A stretch of DNA of 64,000 nucleotides. Origin: JAJCYL01 sp963664285. GTDB lineage: Bacteria; Bacteroidota; Bacteroidia; Cytophagales; Cyclobacteriaceae. The DNA lies in contig CAXXNX010000040.1 in the NCBI GenBank assembly GCA_963664285.2, positions 248,001-312,000 on the forward strand, read 5' to 3'. The notes beneath the pieces are model-generated. The model was not told the DNA's origin. It saw only the letters and a program-made list of their open reading frames with translations, and made no database searches. The translations under genes and the position numbers were made by a program. This document shows positions 40,323-48,929 of the stretch, piece after piece. Every line of letters begins with the position of its first letter. Position 1 is the stretch's first letter.

Positions 40323-41105
40323 ATGTCAGATAAAAAAGCAGTCTTATTCGAGAAGAGAACGGATCACATTGCCTTAGTCACTCTTAATCGCCCCGAAGCC
40401 AGGAATGCCATTAATGACGAAGTGGCGAAGCTCATGGATAGTTATGTTAAACAAATCGAAGCTGATAATGATATTAGGGTTGTTGTACTAACCGGCGCAG
40501 GCGAAATAGCATTTTCGGCAGGAGCGGATTTGAAATTGATCAGTCAGGGCCGAGGGTCGGAATTAGGCACTCCCGATGGGGGATTCGGCGGATTTGTTTA
40601 TCAGAAAAAAGATAAACCGTGGATTGCAGCGGTAGGGGGATTTGCTTTGGCAGGTGGTTTGGAATTCGCTCTGACGTGCGATATGATCGTGGCTTCGGAG
40701 CGGGCGGTTTTTGGTTTGCCTGAAGTGACTCGTGGAATAATCGCAGCTGCTGGAGGCATGTACCGTTTGCCAAGAGTGCTACCAAGAGCTATAGCCTTAG
40801 AAATAATGGCTACAGGTGGCAGATTTTCGGCGGAACAGGCTTTGCAATATGGAATGATCAACAGGTTGGTTCCTCATGAAAAACTCATGGACGAAGCCTT
40901 TGCTCTTGCGGAAACCATTGCTGTCAACGCTCCTCTTGCTGTAGTCGAAAGTCTGAAGGTAGGAAGGCTGGCTTATGACAGAGCAGAAGGAGAGTTGATA
41001 AGGTTGACGGATCAAGGCAATGCCAAAGTTTTCCAGTCCGAAGATGCACGAGAAGGACCCTTAGCATTTGTGGAGAAAAGGAAGCCGGTTTGGAAGGGGA
41101 GGTAG
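40323..41105 (+). CDS. Enoyl-CoA hydratase/isomerase family protein
   Basis: The 260-aa crotonase-fold protein has 'TLNRPEARNAI', an oxyanion-hole segment 'FSAGADLKLI', the second oxyanion segment 'GFALAGGLEFALTCDMIVAS', and the usual 'EALQYGMINRLVPHEKL'-like helix. It would act on CoA thioesters in the cytoplasm. I use the ATG at 40323; an upstream in-frame ATG at 40275 lies within the altronate dehydratase end. It is the only apparently intact gene in the 4-kb segment that splits GGT. Confidence 0.85.
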   Translation: MSDKKAVLFEKRTDHIALVTLNRPEARNAINDEVAKLMDSYVKQIEADNDIRVVVLTGAGEIAFSAGADLKLISQGRGSELGTPDGGFGGFVYQKKDKPWIAAVGGFALAGGLEFALTCDMIVASERAVFGLPEVTRGIIAAAGGMYRLPRVLPRAIALEIMATGGRFSAEQALQYGMINRLVPHEKLMDEAFALAETIAVNAPLAVVESLKVGRLAYDRAEGELIRLTDQGNAKVFQSEDAREGPLAFVEKRKPVWKGR

Positions 41106-41205
41106 GGCCTTCTATAAGTTCAAGTTCAAGAATCAAGAATCAAATTCAACCCGTAGACTATCCTTTCGAATGATGGACGGGTTTTAAAATCAATACTAAA
41201 ACCAC

Positions 41206-42921
41206 ATGTCACTAAACAGAAGAGAATTTCTAGCTCTAACAGCAGGTGGAAGCCTCATGGGAACAACTGCTATCAATTGTCAAAATAAAGACGAATCTAA
41301 ACCAATTCTCACTGCCGACATTTGCGTTTATAGCGGAAATGCAAGCGGAATAATGGCCGCGGTCACCGCTGCCCGCGAAGGCCGATCGGTTATTGTTGTA
41401 GAACACAGCCGGTGGCCAGGCGGTCTGTGCGGTGGCGGAATAGACGAAATCGATTGGGGACGTCCTACTGCCGTAGGTGGTTCGAGTAGAAAACTTTTAG
41501 GCCGCCCGGGAGACGGTATATCCGATCATTCGGAAGAAAGATTTGGCAACAAAGACTACCGCGATCGCTTCCAAGAAATCGTGAAAAAATACGAAGTCAA
41601 AGTCATCTTCGAGCATCGCCTTTCGAGAGTGCAGAAAAATGGAAACAGAATTAATTCGATTGACCTGGACTACGCGCCACCCGGCAAGACAGGAATTCCA
41701 ATCGCCAAACCGCTCAAATCGAATGTGATTACGATCAATGCCAAGATGTTCATCGATTGTTCGTACGAAGGCGATCTTATGGCAATTGCAGGAGTTTCTT
41801 ATACATACGGTCGCGAATCTACTGAACAATATGGCAAATCTTTGGCTGGAGTGAGGCCTATTCTTCTCGAATATGACATTGATCCGTATGTCAAACCTGG
41901 TGATTCTTCTAGTGGACTTCTTCCACTTTTACAAGACATAGAACTTGGCCAACTTGGTTCTGCTGATAAGTTGACCATGGGCTATTGCTTTCGCTATGAG
42001 TAGAAATTTGAAGAAGATCGTCATCCAATCACTCCAACTGGTAACTATGATCCGAAAATGTTCGAGATGTTTCGTCGTGGATTTCAGAATGGAGTGAATA
42101 TGACCAAGGATCGCTGTATAAAGTATGTGTTGAACAATTACAGTACATGGGGTGATTCGGGTGATTATGGGCCTTTTAACAATAATGCTAAGAGGTGCTT
42201 TTTGACCCACACTGTTTTTGGCAGCAATATGGACTATCCCGATGGAAATTGGGAAACGAAGGCGAGAATATGGCAGTTTCACCAGGACTACATTCGCAAC
42301 CTGACCGAATTTCTGAGAACCGATCTTTCCGTGCCTCCCGGTATGAAAACAATTGCACAAAAAGCAGGCCTCAGCGTAGGCGATTTCGAAGAGACTGAAG
42401 GTTGGCCGCATCACTTGTATGTGCGTGAGGCGAGGCGTATGGTTTCATCTTATGTGGTGACGCAGGACGATATGGAACGAAAACTGAATCCGGAAGATTC
42501 GGTCGGTTTGGCCTTTTATGGTCTGGATGATTTTCCATTCGCGACTGTAACATACAACGGTAAAATTGCGTTAAGCGGCGGTGAACTGTCGATAGTATAC
42601 ATCGGAGATGGCTTGCGCAATACGGGTGACGAAGGTGAACTGTTCGAGGCTCCCGGTGCAGGAATGTATAAGATCCCTTATCGATCGATTACTCCATTTG
42701 AAAAGGAATGTTCTAATCTTTTTGTGCCTGTATGCTGTTCTGCAAGTCACATTGTGATGACCTCGCTGAGGATGGAACCTGTTTGGATGATTTTGGGTGA
42801 ATCGGCGGGTGTTGCGGCTCATATGTCGATTGAGGAGGGCCTTGGTGTTCAGGAGGTGGATTATGAGAGGCTGCGGCAGAGGTTGTTAGGTCTTGGGCAG
42901 ATTTTGGATGTGCCCATATAG
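41206..42921 (+). pseudogene. Tat-exported FAD-dependent oxidoreductase with in-frame amber codon
   Basis: The N-terminus is a twin-arginine signal ('NRREFLALTAGGSLM'). A FAD-binding Rossmann motif follows ('VYSGNASGIMAAVTAAREGR', 'VEHSRWPGGLCGGG'). The frame stops at TAG (42001-42003) after 'GYCFRYE' and continues in the same phase with 'KFEEDRHPITPTGNYDPKMF' to 'LRMEPVWMILGESAGVAAHM'. This C-terminal pattern is conserved in FAD_oxidored proteins associated with sugar catabolism. One nonsense codon thus interrupts a ~570-aa gene. Its context with altronate dehydratase suggests sugar-acid metabolism. Confidence 0.82.
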
Positions 42922-43003
42922 CACTAATTCTTCATTTTGCGATTTGGTGAATATTTGGCCCAGGATAACCTTTGCCTCAGACAATTCCCGGAGTTCTAAA
43001 TAA

Positions 43004-43263
43004 TCTCCATAACTGACCCCGTCATCTCTAAGGATATTGGCAAAACCTTTTTACCCATTCCTTTTGGAACATATCCTTTTTTTCGCATCCACTTGAGGGC
43101 TTTGAAAATCGATGTCGTGGAATCTTAATTTTTTCTCCATAACTGACCCCGTCATCTCTAAGGATATTGGCAAAACCTTTTTACCCATTCCTTTTGGAAC
43201 ATATCCTTTTTTTCGCATCCACTTGAGGGCTTTGAAAATCGATGTCGTGGAATCTTAATTTTT
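43004..43263. repeat. Exact 130-bp tandem duplication
   Basis: A 130-nt unit starting TCTCCATAACTGACCCCGTC is present twice head to tail (43004-43133 and 43134-43263) with no differences that I can see. On the complement it may derive from coding DNA ('KWMRKKGYVPKGMGKK' in one frame), but 130 is not a multiple of three and I do not recognise a product. Confidence 0.9.
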
Positions 43264-43320
43264 TCCTTTCTGCATAAAGTTAAACGAATAATTTTTCAAT
43301 AAATCCGAGATGGCCTCACG

Positions 43321-43598
43321 TGTGTATAACAAATTGCATAATTTTTGAAGTCGACAACAAATCTTATTAAAAATCAGAATTCATGTTATGGTAAGACAGT
43401 AGCTTCAAAGGGTGGCGGAGGCCTGGAGGCCTGGAAAAAGCAGCGGAGCATTTGCTTTTTCCTAGAGTTTTTGCCATAGGCATGCTCCGAAGGAGTCCTT
43501 TGGGCCTTTGGCATTGGTACTTTTTGGGGCAATGCCAAAAAGTACAGACAATAGACGTGCGCTGTGGTTTACAACTTTAGTGTAATTTGTTATGCACA
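43321..43598. repeat. Inverted-repeat-bounded intergenic segment with strong hairpin
   Basis: TGTGTATAACAAATT (43321-43335) and AATTTGTTATGCACA (43584-43598) are inverted repeats with one mismatch. Between them, GTACTTTTTGG/CCAAAAAGTAC (43517-43527 with 43535-43545) forms a perfect 11-bp stem. No gene is visible in this 280-bp block. It could be a non-autonomous element or a recombination site. Confidence 0.55.
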
Positions 43599-43655
43599 GT
43601 GCGTCCTGAAGCTCAAAAGAAGCATCTGAAGCGCAGCAATTCCCTGACCATTTGG

Positions 43656-44490
43656 GGGCTCAATATTATCGAAGGATACGATTTACGTAGTATGGGGTTT
43701 GGCAGTCCTGAATATCTTCACGTATTGACAGAGGCCAAGAAGCTGGCCTATGAAGATCGGGCGAAGTTTTACGCTGATCCCGCGTTCAATAAAATTCCAG
43801 TGGAGCAATTGATATCCAAAACGTATGCCAATGAGAGGAGGCAATTGATCGACCTTAATGAAGCAGCAGATACCTATCCGGCGGGTGATCTCGAAATAGA
43901 AAGAGGGTAACACTACTTATCTTACTGTTGCCGATAAAGACGGGAATATGGTGTCCTTGATCCAAAGCATTTATGCTGAATTTGCTTCCGGAATGGTGCC
44001 GGATGGTTTGGGCTTTGTGCTCCAAAACAGAGGACAAATGTTTAATGTTCAGGATCCGGGTCACTTCAATGCCCTGGAACCAAACAAGCGACCATTCCAT
44101 ACCATTATACCTGCATTTATTACAAAGGATGGCAAGCCCTATATCAGCTTTGGGCTAATGGGTGGTGCAGTTCAACCCCAGGGGCATGCCCAGATGGTGG
44201 TCAATATTATAGACTTTGATATGAACTTGCAGGAAGCAGGGGATGCACCACGCATGCGGCATGTGAGTTCTTCGCAACCCACTGGTTCAACTATGACTAG
44301 TGGGGGTATCCTTTTACTTGAGAGTGGCTTCGATTATGAAACCATTCGTCAGTTAGAGGAAAAAGGTCATCGTGTGGAATTCTCCGTGGGTGCTTTTGGC
44401 GGTTATCAGGCCATCATGTTTGACAGTAAAAATAATGTCTACTATGGTGCTTCAGAGTCAAGGAAGGATGGTCAGGCTGCTGGGTATTGA
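43656..44490 (+). pseudogene. Gamma-glutamyltransferase, C-terminal part, frameshifted
   Basis: The frame resumes with 'LNIIEGYDLRSMGFGSPEYL', the sequence that follows the N-terminal piece in GGT homologues apart from a few missing residues. An extra T at about 43908 disrupts the junction just before the autocatalytic Thr ('GNTTYLTVADKDGNMVSLIQ'). The small subunit then continues through 'GLMGGAVQPQGHAQMVVNII' to a normal end. With the N-terminal piece this makes one decayed gene split by ~4 kb of foreign sequence. Confidence 0.9.
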
Positions 44491-44744
44491 TGCTCTTTGA
44501 ATATAAAGTAACAAGAGCAACCGAAGTATCTACGAAAACAATAGCTTCTTTAAAGCTGACGATTCGCTTTGTTCCATACATTTGTATTTTTGACCCGATT
44601 GCCTTCATCCTGATTTAGGAAGGGATGCGGTAAGGGGCTCAACTTTGAATTCGGATTTTTCGATTCTAATCGTTAATGGATTTTTGACTTTAGTTGGCCT
44701 TGGTTTCTTTCTCAGAAAATGCGTGACCATAAAGAGACGAGTGT

Positions 44745-45584
44745 ATGATACTATTGGCAGATAGTGGATCTACCAAAACTAACTGGCGTTTAACCGGGAA
44801 AAGCAATGTAATGAAGGAAATAAAAGGTCCTGGTCTGAATCCTAATTATCAATCTGCTGAACAAATCCATTCTGAATTACGAAAATTAAAAAGCCAACTA
44901 GGCGATGTGGCAATCGATACGATTTATTTTTATGGAACCGGGTGTGGTAATGAGAAAAATCGGGGTATCGTTCAAAATCAGCTCAATCAACTGTTTCCAG
45001 GTATTGAGATTAGGGTGAGCCACGATCTTTTGGCTGCAGCCAGAGCGCTATTTCATCAGGAATCAGGGATTGCATGCATATTGGGCACTGGCTCAAATTG
45101 CGGCTATTATGATGGGAGTACTATTACACACAATATTCCTAGTTTAGGCTATCTTCTTGGTGATGAAGGTAGTGGTATGAAATTAGGGAGCGCATTACTA
45201 AGGGCTTATTTTAGGAAAACGTTGCCGTTAGAACTGAATCTGAAATTTGAGGAACAACATCCTATTTCAATGCCTGATGTTTTAAACGCGATCCATTCAA
45301 AACAGTTTCCTAATCGATATATTGCCGCATTTGCGCACTTTATTAAGAAGAATATTGATCACGAGTTTCTTCAACATTTGGTATTCTATGAATTTGATGA
45401 ATTAGTCAAAAGATGCCTGTTGAAGTGCCTGACTGATCAGGCCAGGGTGGGTTTTGTGGGTTCAATTGCCTATAACTTTAGTGACATTTTAACAAAGGTC
45501 TGTGATGCTCATAACATCGACACTTATAAAATAGTGACTGACCCGATAGATAGCCTGGTGGATTACCATTTAGGGCACCTCTAA
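44745..45584 (+). CDS. BadF/BcrA-type ATPase, N-acetylglucosamine/muramate kinase-like
   Basis: The 279-aa actin-fold kinase has phosphate-1 'LLADSGSTKTNWRL' at the N-terminus, 'GTGCGNEKN' and phosphate-2 'ACILGTGSNCGYYDG' near 125. 'LGYLLGDEGSGMKLGSALLR' follows, diagnostic of BadF/BadG N-acetylhexosamine kinases. It lies 63 nt upstream of murQ on the same strand, so phosphorylation of MurNAc or GlcNAc for cell-wall recycling is likely. Its stop codon falls inside a hairpin repeat. Confidence 0.85.
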   Translation: MILLADSGSTKTNWRLTGKSNVMKEIKGPGLNPNYQSAEQIHSELRKLKSQLGDVAIDTIYFYGTGCGNEKNRGIVQNQLNQLFPGIEIRVSHDLLAAARALFHQESGIACILGTGSNCGYYDGSTITHNIPSLGYLLGDEGSGMKLGSALLRAYFRKTLPLELNLKFEEQHPISMPDVLNAIHSKQFPNRYIAAFAHFIKKNIDHEFLQHLVFYEFDELVKRCLLKCLTDQARVGFVGSIAYNFSDILTKVCDAHNIDTYKIVTDPIDSLVDYHLGHL

Positions 45585-45612
45585 AAACCGTATTCGGTTT
45601 ATAGTGGCGCCC
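45573..45612. repeat. Hairpin repeat between the sugar kinase and murQ
   Basis: GGGCACCTCTAAAAACCG and CGGTTTATAGTGGCGCCC pair over 18 positions with three mismatches and a TATT loop. There is no T-run, so this is more likely a mobile hairpin or mRNA stabiliser than a terminator. It includes the kinase's last codons and stop. Confidence 0.55.
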
Positions 45613-45647
45613 TTTAGTGAAAGATTTTATCGAATAACTAATTAATA

Positions 45648-46460
45648 ATGAGTATAACCGAATCATCTTCATTGTTCGACGATCTTGAAAACATGAACAC
45701 TGGAGAATTATTGAAGAACATAAATCAAGAAGACAAAAAAGTAGCAACTGCAGTGTCAAAGGTCATACCTCAAATTGAGGCGCTTGTAACTGGTCTGGTA
45801 GAAAGGATGCAACAGGGAGGCAGGTTGTTTTATATAGGAGCGGGAACCAGTGGCCGACTTGGCGTGTTGGATGCCTCGGAATGCCCACCTACTTATGGCG
45901 TACCCCCTAATATGGTTATCGGTTTAATTGCGGGCGGAGACAAAGCCCTTAGGTCCGCTGTAGAATTTGCAGAGGATGATTTCGAACAGGCGTGGAAAGA
46001 CCTAAAAGAATTTAAGATCTCATCGCTGGATTCAGTAGTAGGCATTGCGGCATCGGGCAATACACCCTACGTAATTGGCGGACTGAGAACAGCAGGAAAC
46101 GAAGGCATCTTTACCGGTGGAATTACTTGTAATTCAAATTCTGAAATGACCCAGGTGGCGGATGTGGCTATTGAAGCCATTGTAGGCCCTGAATTCGTTA
46201 CGGGTAGTACCCGCATGAAGGCTGGCACTGCTCAAAAACTCGTTCTCAATATGATAACTACTACTATAATGATAAGATTGGGTAGGATTAAGGGTAACAA
46301 AATGATTGATATGCAGATCAGTAATAATAAACTCATAAAACGCGCTGTCAAAATGATCAGTCAAGAGCTACATATTAATGAAGAAAAATCGAGAGAATTG
46401 TTAATGGTTCATGGTAATGTTAGAGACGCTATTGCTTCTTTTAACCCGCATTATTCATAG
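45648..46460 (+). CDS. murQ: N-acetylmuramic acid 6-phosphate etherase
   Basis: MurQ cleaves the lactyl ether of MurNAc-6-P to give GlcNAc-6-P and lactate. The SIS domain shows 'LFYIGAGTSGRLGVLDASEC' (catalytic Glu in DASE), 'GIAASGNTPYVIGGL' and 'GSTRMKAGTAQKLVLNM'. The C-terminal helical region ends 'VHGNVRDAIASF'. IS1380 copy 5 sits at the TTAA overlapping the last codons: the native end would be 'ASFNG' and stop, and is now 'ASFNPHYS' and stop. The fold should be complete, so the enzyme is probably still active. The IS transposase gene faces it convergently. Confidence 0.93.
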   Translation: MSITESSSLFDDLENMNTGELLKNINQEDKKVATAVSKVIPQIEALVTGLVERMQQGGRLFYIGAGTSGRLGVLDASECPPTYGVPPNMVIGLIAGGDKALRSAVEFAEDDFEQAWKDLKEFKISSLDSVVGIAASGNTPYVIGGLRTAGNEGIFTGGITCNSNSEMTQVADVAIEAIVGPEFVTGSTRMKAGTAQKLVLNMITTTIMIRLGRIKGNKMIDMQISNNKLIKRAVKMISQELHINEEKSRELLMVHGNVRDAIASFNPHYS

Positions 46461-48065
46461 GCCACCAATTTTGGGATTAATAATGGGTTGCTAACTATTT
46501 TTGATTGGAGTGTATGTATTAATTTGAAGATCAACCAGGTTTCTGGATTTCAAAGGACATTAGAGCGTTTTTTTGTTAGAATTTTTCAATTTTCAGTCAA
46601 AGCTCTATTGTGTTCTTATGGAAGAACATTTTTTTGATTAAACCAAACTGTTTAACTGATCGGTCAGTTCACCGTAAGCAAATCGCCCAGCAGGTATTGA
46701 TATCTAAAGGCTCTTGAGAATTGTATTGTCAATGATCTTTTCCTTTCTTTCAGGCACGCCCCAACCTTCATCAGGTAAAGCCGGATATTGTCCACTTGCC
46801 ATCGTTTAGCAAAGTGGTGTTTTGTTTTGGCAATTAATAATTTAATCTGCCGGAACATTTCATAACAGAGGGTAGCGATGATTAAACGCATGAAATTGGC
46901 CCAGTAGCGATGACAGGAAAGCCGGTCGGAATAAGTCATGTTTTTGAGTTCCTTTATTCGATTTTCACTGGCATCACCTCGCTTGACATAAAAATCAAAG
47001 TAAATCTGTTGAGCGGTCATCGCTTCAAAGTTGCTCACAAAGTAACGGACATTCATTCCTTTTCCGGTAGACTCCACTTTGGCGTACAGCTTTTCAGAAC
47101 GATCCCAGCTTTTGGCCTGGTAAGTAAACGGGCCAACAAACTCTTGATGTTTGATGATTTTTGAAGCATATTCCTTTTTTACTTCAATGATAGTCTGTTT
47201 GGTAAAAGTCTTTAAAACTTCATTACTACTAATACCTAAACAAAATTGAAGGTCAAACTGCTTAGCTATCCGATAAAAAGATGCTCCTGAAAAGCCACTA
47301 TCCGCTCGAATAAGGATCTTTACTGAGGGCAGTTTTTTTCTGATTTTAATGACAATCCTTTTCAATAAGGCCACAAACCATTTGTTGGAGTGACAATTGC
47401 CCGGACGTAGTACTGGTAAAATGACCTGACCGGTGTTCCCGTCCTTAAAGAACAACTCATGGTACATAGTCTGTCCATAATAGCCATTATACAAACTGAG
47501 TTGTTGGGATCCATGAGTAGGGTCATCGGTACCATCTACATCAATGATGATTTGACCAGTCTTCTCTTTCAACTCCTCTACATAACGGTCTACAAACCAT
47601 TGACTCATCTGGTAGATCAGACTCCGATCGGCCTTGTTTTCAAATCGACTTAAAGTAGGCTGGGAACATAATCCGCTATCTAGTACTTTACGGATCACCG
47701 GATCCTCTCGGAGTTTTTGTTCGTCATTGCAATCCTGATAGCCCTGCATCATTAAAAACACCCGTTGGCGAAGCATTTCTTCATAAGTGTATTCGATAAA
47801 AAAGGGGTTTCGATAGTCAGGAATCAGTGCGGCGAAGCTTTTTAATAGACCAGTCTTTCTCTCTACTTTTTCACTTAACAATATCGCTCCGTCTGAGCTA
47901 ATCACTGATGCTGAAAAATCAAATTTAAAAGCTTGTTTTCCTCGATAAAATACGGTATCTTTTTCCTTATATTCAGGCATAAATTAATTGCTTATTTTGT
48001 TGTCTAACTATCTCAATATAAGCAATTTATGCCTGTTTTTTATTGTCTACTATGAATTTTTCGGG
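46445..48065 (-). mobile_element. IS1380-family element, copy 5 (1621 bp)
   Basis: A clean insertion with TTAA on both sides (46441-46444 and 48066-48069) and both terminal repeats intact. Excision would restore the murQ stop. Confidence 0.95.
46664..47980 (-). CDS. IS1380-family transposase (copy 5)
   Basis: Intact 438-aa DDE transposase. It differs from the other copies by one substitution near the N-terminus ('SASVISSDG' in place of 'SASAISSDG'). Catalytic motifs are unchanged. Confidence 0.95.
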   Translation of the reverse strand: MPEYKEKDTVFYRGKQAFKFDFSASVISSDGAILLSEKVERKTGLLKSFAALIPDYRNPFFIEYTYEEMLRQRVFLMMQGYQDCNDEQKLREDPVIRKVLDSGLCSQPTLSRFENKADRSLIYQMSQWFVDRYVEELKEKTGQIIIDVDGTDDPTHGSQQLSLYNGYYGQTMYHELFFKDGNTGQVILPVLRPGNCHSNKWFVALLKRIVIKIRKKLPSVKILIRADSGFSGASFYRIAKQFDLQFCLGISSNEVLKTFTKQTIIEVKKEYASKIIKHQEFVGPFTYQAKSWDRSEKLYAKVESTGKGMNVRYFVSNFEAMTAQQIYFDFYVKRGDASENRIKELKNMTYSDRLSCHRYWANFMRLIIATLCYEMFRQIKLLIAKTKHHFAKRWQVDNIRLYLMKVGACLKERKRSLTIQFSRAFRYQYLLGDLLTVN

Positions 48066-48251
48066 TTAATGGATGAGTGTTAATGGGCCATTAAAATCTC
48101 ACATTGGAGCGAATTGTTAGTTGGACCTACAAGCCACCTGATCAACAATTTCAATAGTTATAAATCCCCCCGGGGTAGGTTCCACAAATTCTTATAGCTA
48201 AGGACACCCCAGCACTGTCACCGGTTCTATATCCAGCAAGACCTTAAAACG

Positions 48252-48274
48252 AAAAAAAGGCTACCCATGGCAGC
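48252..48274 (-). terminator. Rho-independent terminator of tRNA-Val
   Basis: On the complement, GGCTGCCATGGGTAGCC folds into a stem followed by six T, about 13 nt beyond the tRNA 3' end. Confidence 0.7.
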
Positions 48275-48286
48275 CGTTTTCGTTTT

Positions 48287-48361
48287 GTGGGACCTATAGG
48301 ATTCGAACCTATGACCCCTTGGGTGTAAACCAAGTGCTCTGAACCAGCTGAGCTAAGATCC
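48287..48361 (-). tRNA. tRNA-Val (UAC)
   Basis: The cloverleaf is complete on the complement: acceptor GGGATCT/AGGTCCC, D-arm GCTC/GAGC, anticodon stem CTTGG/CCAAG around TTTACAC (anticodon TAC), T-arm ATAGG-TTCGAAT-CCTAT and discriminator A. CCA is not encoded. Confidence 0.97.
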
Positions 48362-48433
48362 CAAACCCCTTAAAAAGAGGAGTGCAAATTTAGTATGGTT
48401 TTGAATTATTGCAAAAAATTGAAATGAGTTCAG

Positions 48434-48685
48434 CTACTCTTTTAGTATGCCGATTTTGGGATACCTTTTAAAGACCTCTTCAGCGTGCGGGGCGTCAACT
48501 AATTCATCTGTAAGGTCCTGCCCGGCCCAGTGATCATAGTGAATGCCATTTTTCCAGTGACGTGAGGGTGTGACGTCGTAAATTACTCCCTTGTAGGCAA
48601 TCCAAATCTCATCTTTCTCCTGACCATTGTGCAGGGCGAGGTGCGATTTAGAGTATTGGGGTAATGGTAAATTTGCGTGATCCAA
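48434..48685 (-). CDS. Cytochrome b5-like haem-binding protein
   Basis: The 83-aa single-domain protein shows the short bacterial cytochrome b5 pattern: 'WIAYKGVIYDVTPSRHWKNG', 'HYDHWAGQDLTDELVDAPHA' and 'EEVFKRYPKIGIL'. The haem-ligand histidines are probably those in 'HYDHWAG' and 'APHAEEV'. It would be a small electron carrier or haem/steroid-binding protein. It is intact, with no signal peptide. Confidence 0.85.
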   Translation of the reverse strand: MDHANLPLPQYSKSHLALHNGQEKDEIWIAYKGVIYDVTPSRHWKNGIHYDHWAGQDLTDELVDAPHAEEVFKRYPKIGILKE

Positions 48686-48697
48686 AGAGCCGGAAAA

Positions 48698-48856
48698 TTA
48701 CGCCGGATTTTGAATATTAAGAAATTCCAATCGCTTTAGCAGGGCGCTTCGCTCAATGTTTATCCTATACTTCGTCTGGATATATTTGCGAATAACCTCT
48801 ATACTTTTGCCTTTTCTCCTATAATCCTCAACAACACTATTAATTATGTCTTTCAT
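48698..48856 (-). CDS. Small basic helical protein (52 aa), unknown
   Basis: The ATG at 48856 opens 'MKDIINSVVEDYRRKGKSIE', 'VIRKYIQTKYRINIERSALL' and 'KRLEFLNIQNPA', a charged, mostly helical product. It lies just upstream of the cytochrome b5 gene on the same strand, so the two may form an operon. I know no family for it; coding status rests on composition and position. Confidence 0.45.
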   Translation of the reverse strand: MKDIINSVVEDYRRKGKSIEVIRKYIQTKYRINIERSALLKRLEFLNIQNPA

Positions 48857-48929
48857 AGTTGTAATGAGTCATACTAATTTAAAGATTTTGACCGTAAAAT
48901 GTTCTTTTATGATTGAATTATTTAAGAAT

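Noticed and set aside
16688..42003. In-frame TAG codons in three genes (membrane protein, DUF4249, FAD oxidoreductase) as evidence of amber recoding or suppression
   Set aside because: TAG also ends apparently normal genes here (asd, enoyl-CoA hydratase), no suppressor tRNA is visible, and the window contains many other decay mutations. Ordinary nonsense mutations explain the pattern.
43004..43263. CRISPR-like array
   Set aside because: There are only two adjacent 130-bp units with no spacers, so it is a tandem duplication. No direct repeats with regular spacers and no cas genes were seen anywhere in the window.
44414..44608. 64-aa minus-strand frame after GGT, starting 'MKAIGSKIQMYGTKRIVSFK'
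   Set aside because: The first ~40 residues look protein-like and could be a gene start, but the rest runs antisense to the GGT end and I recognise no family. The evidence is too weak to list.
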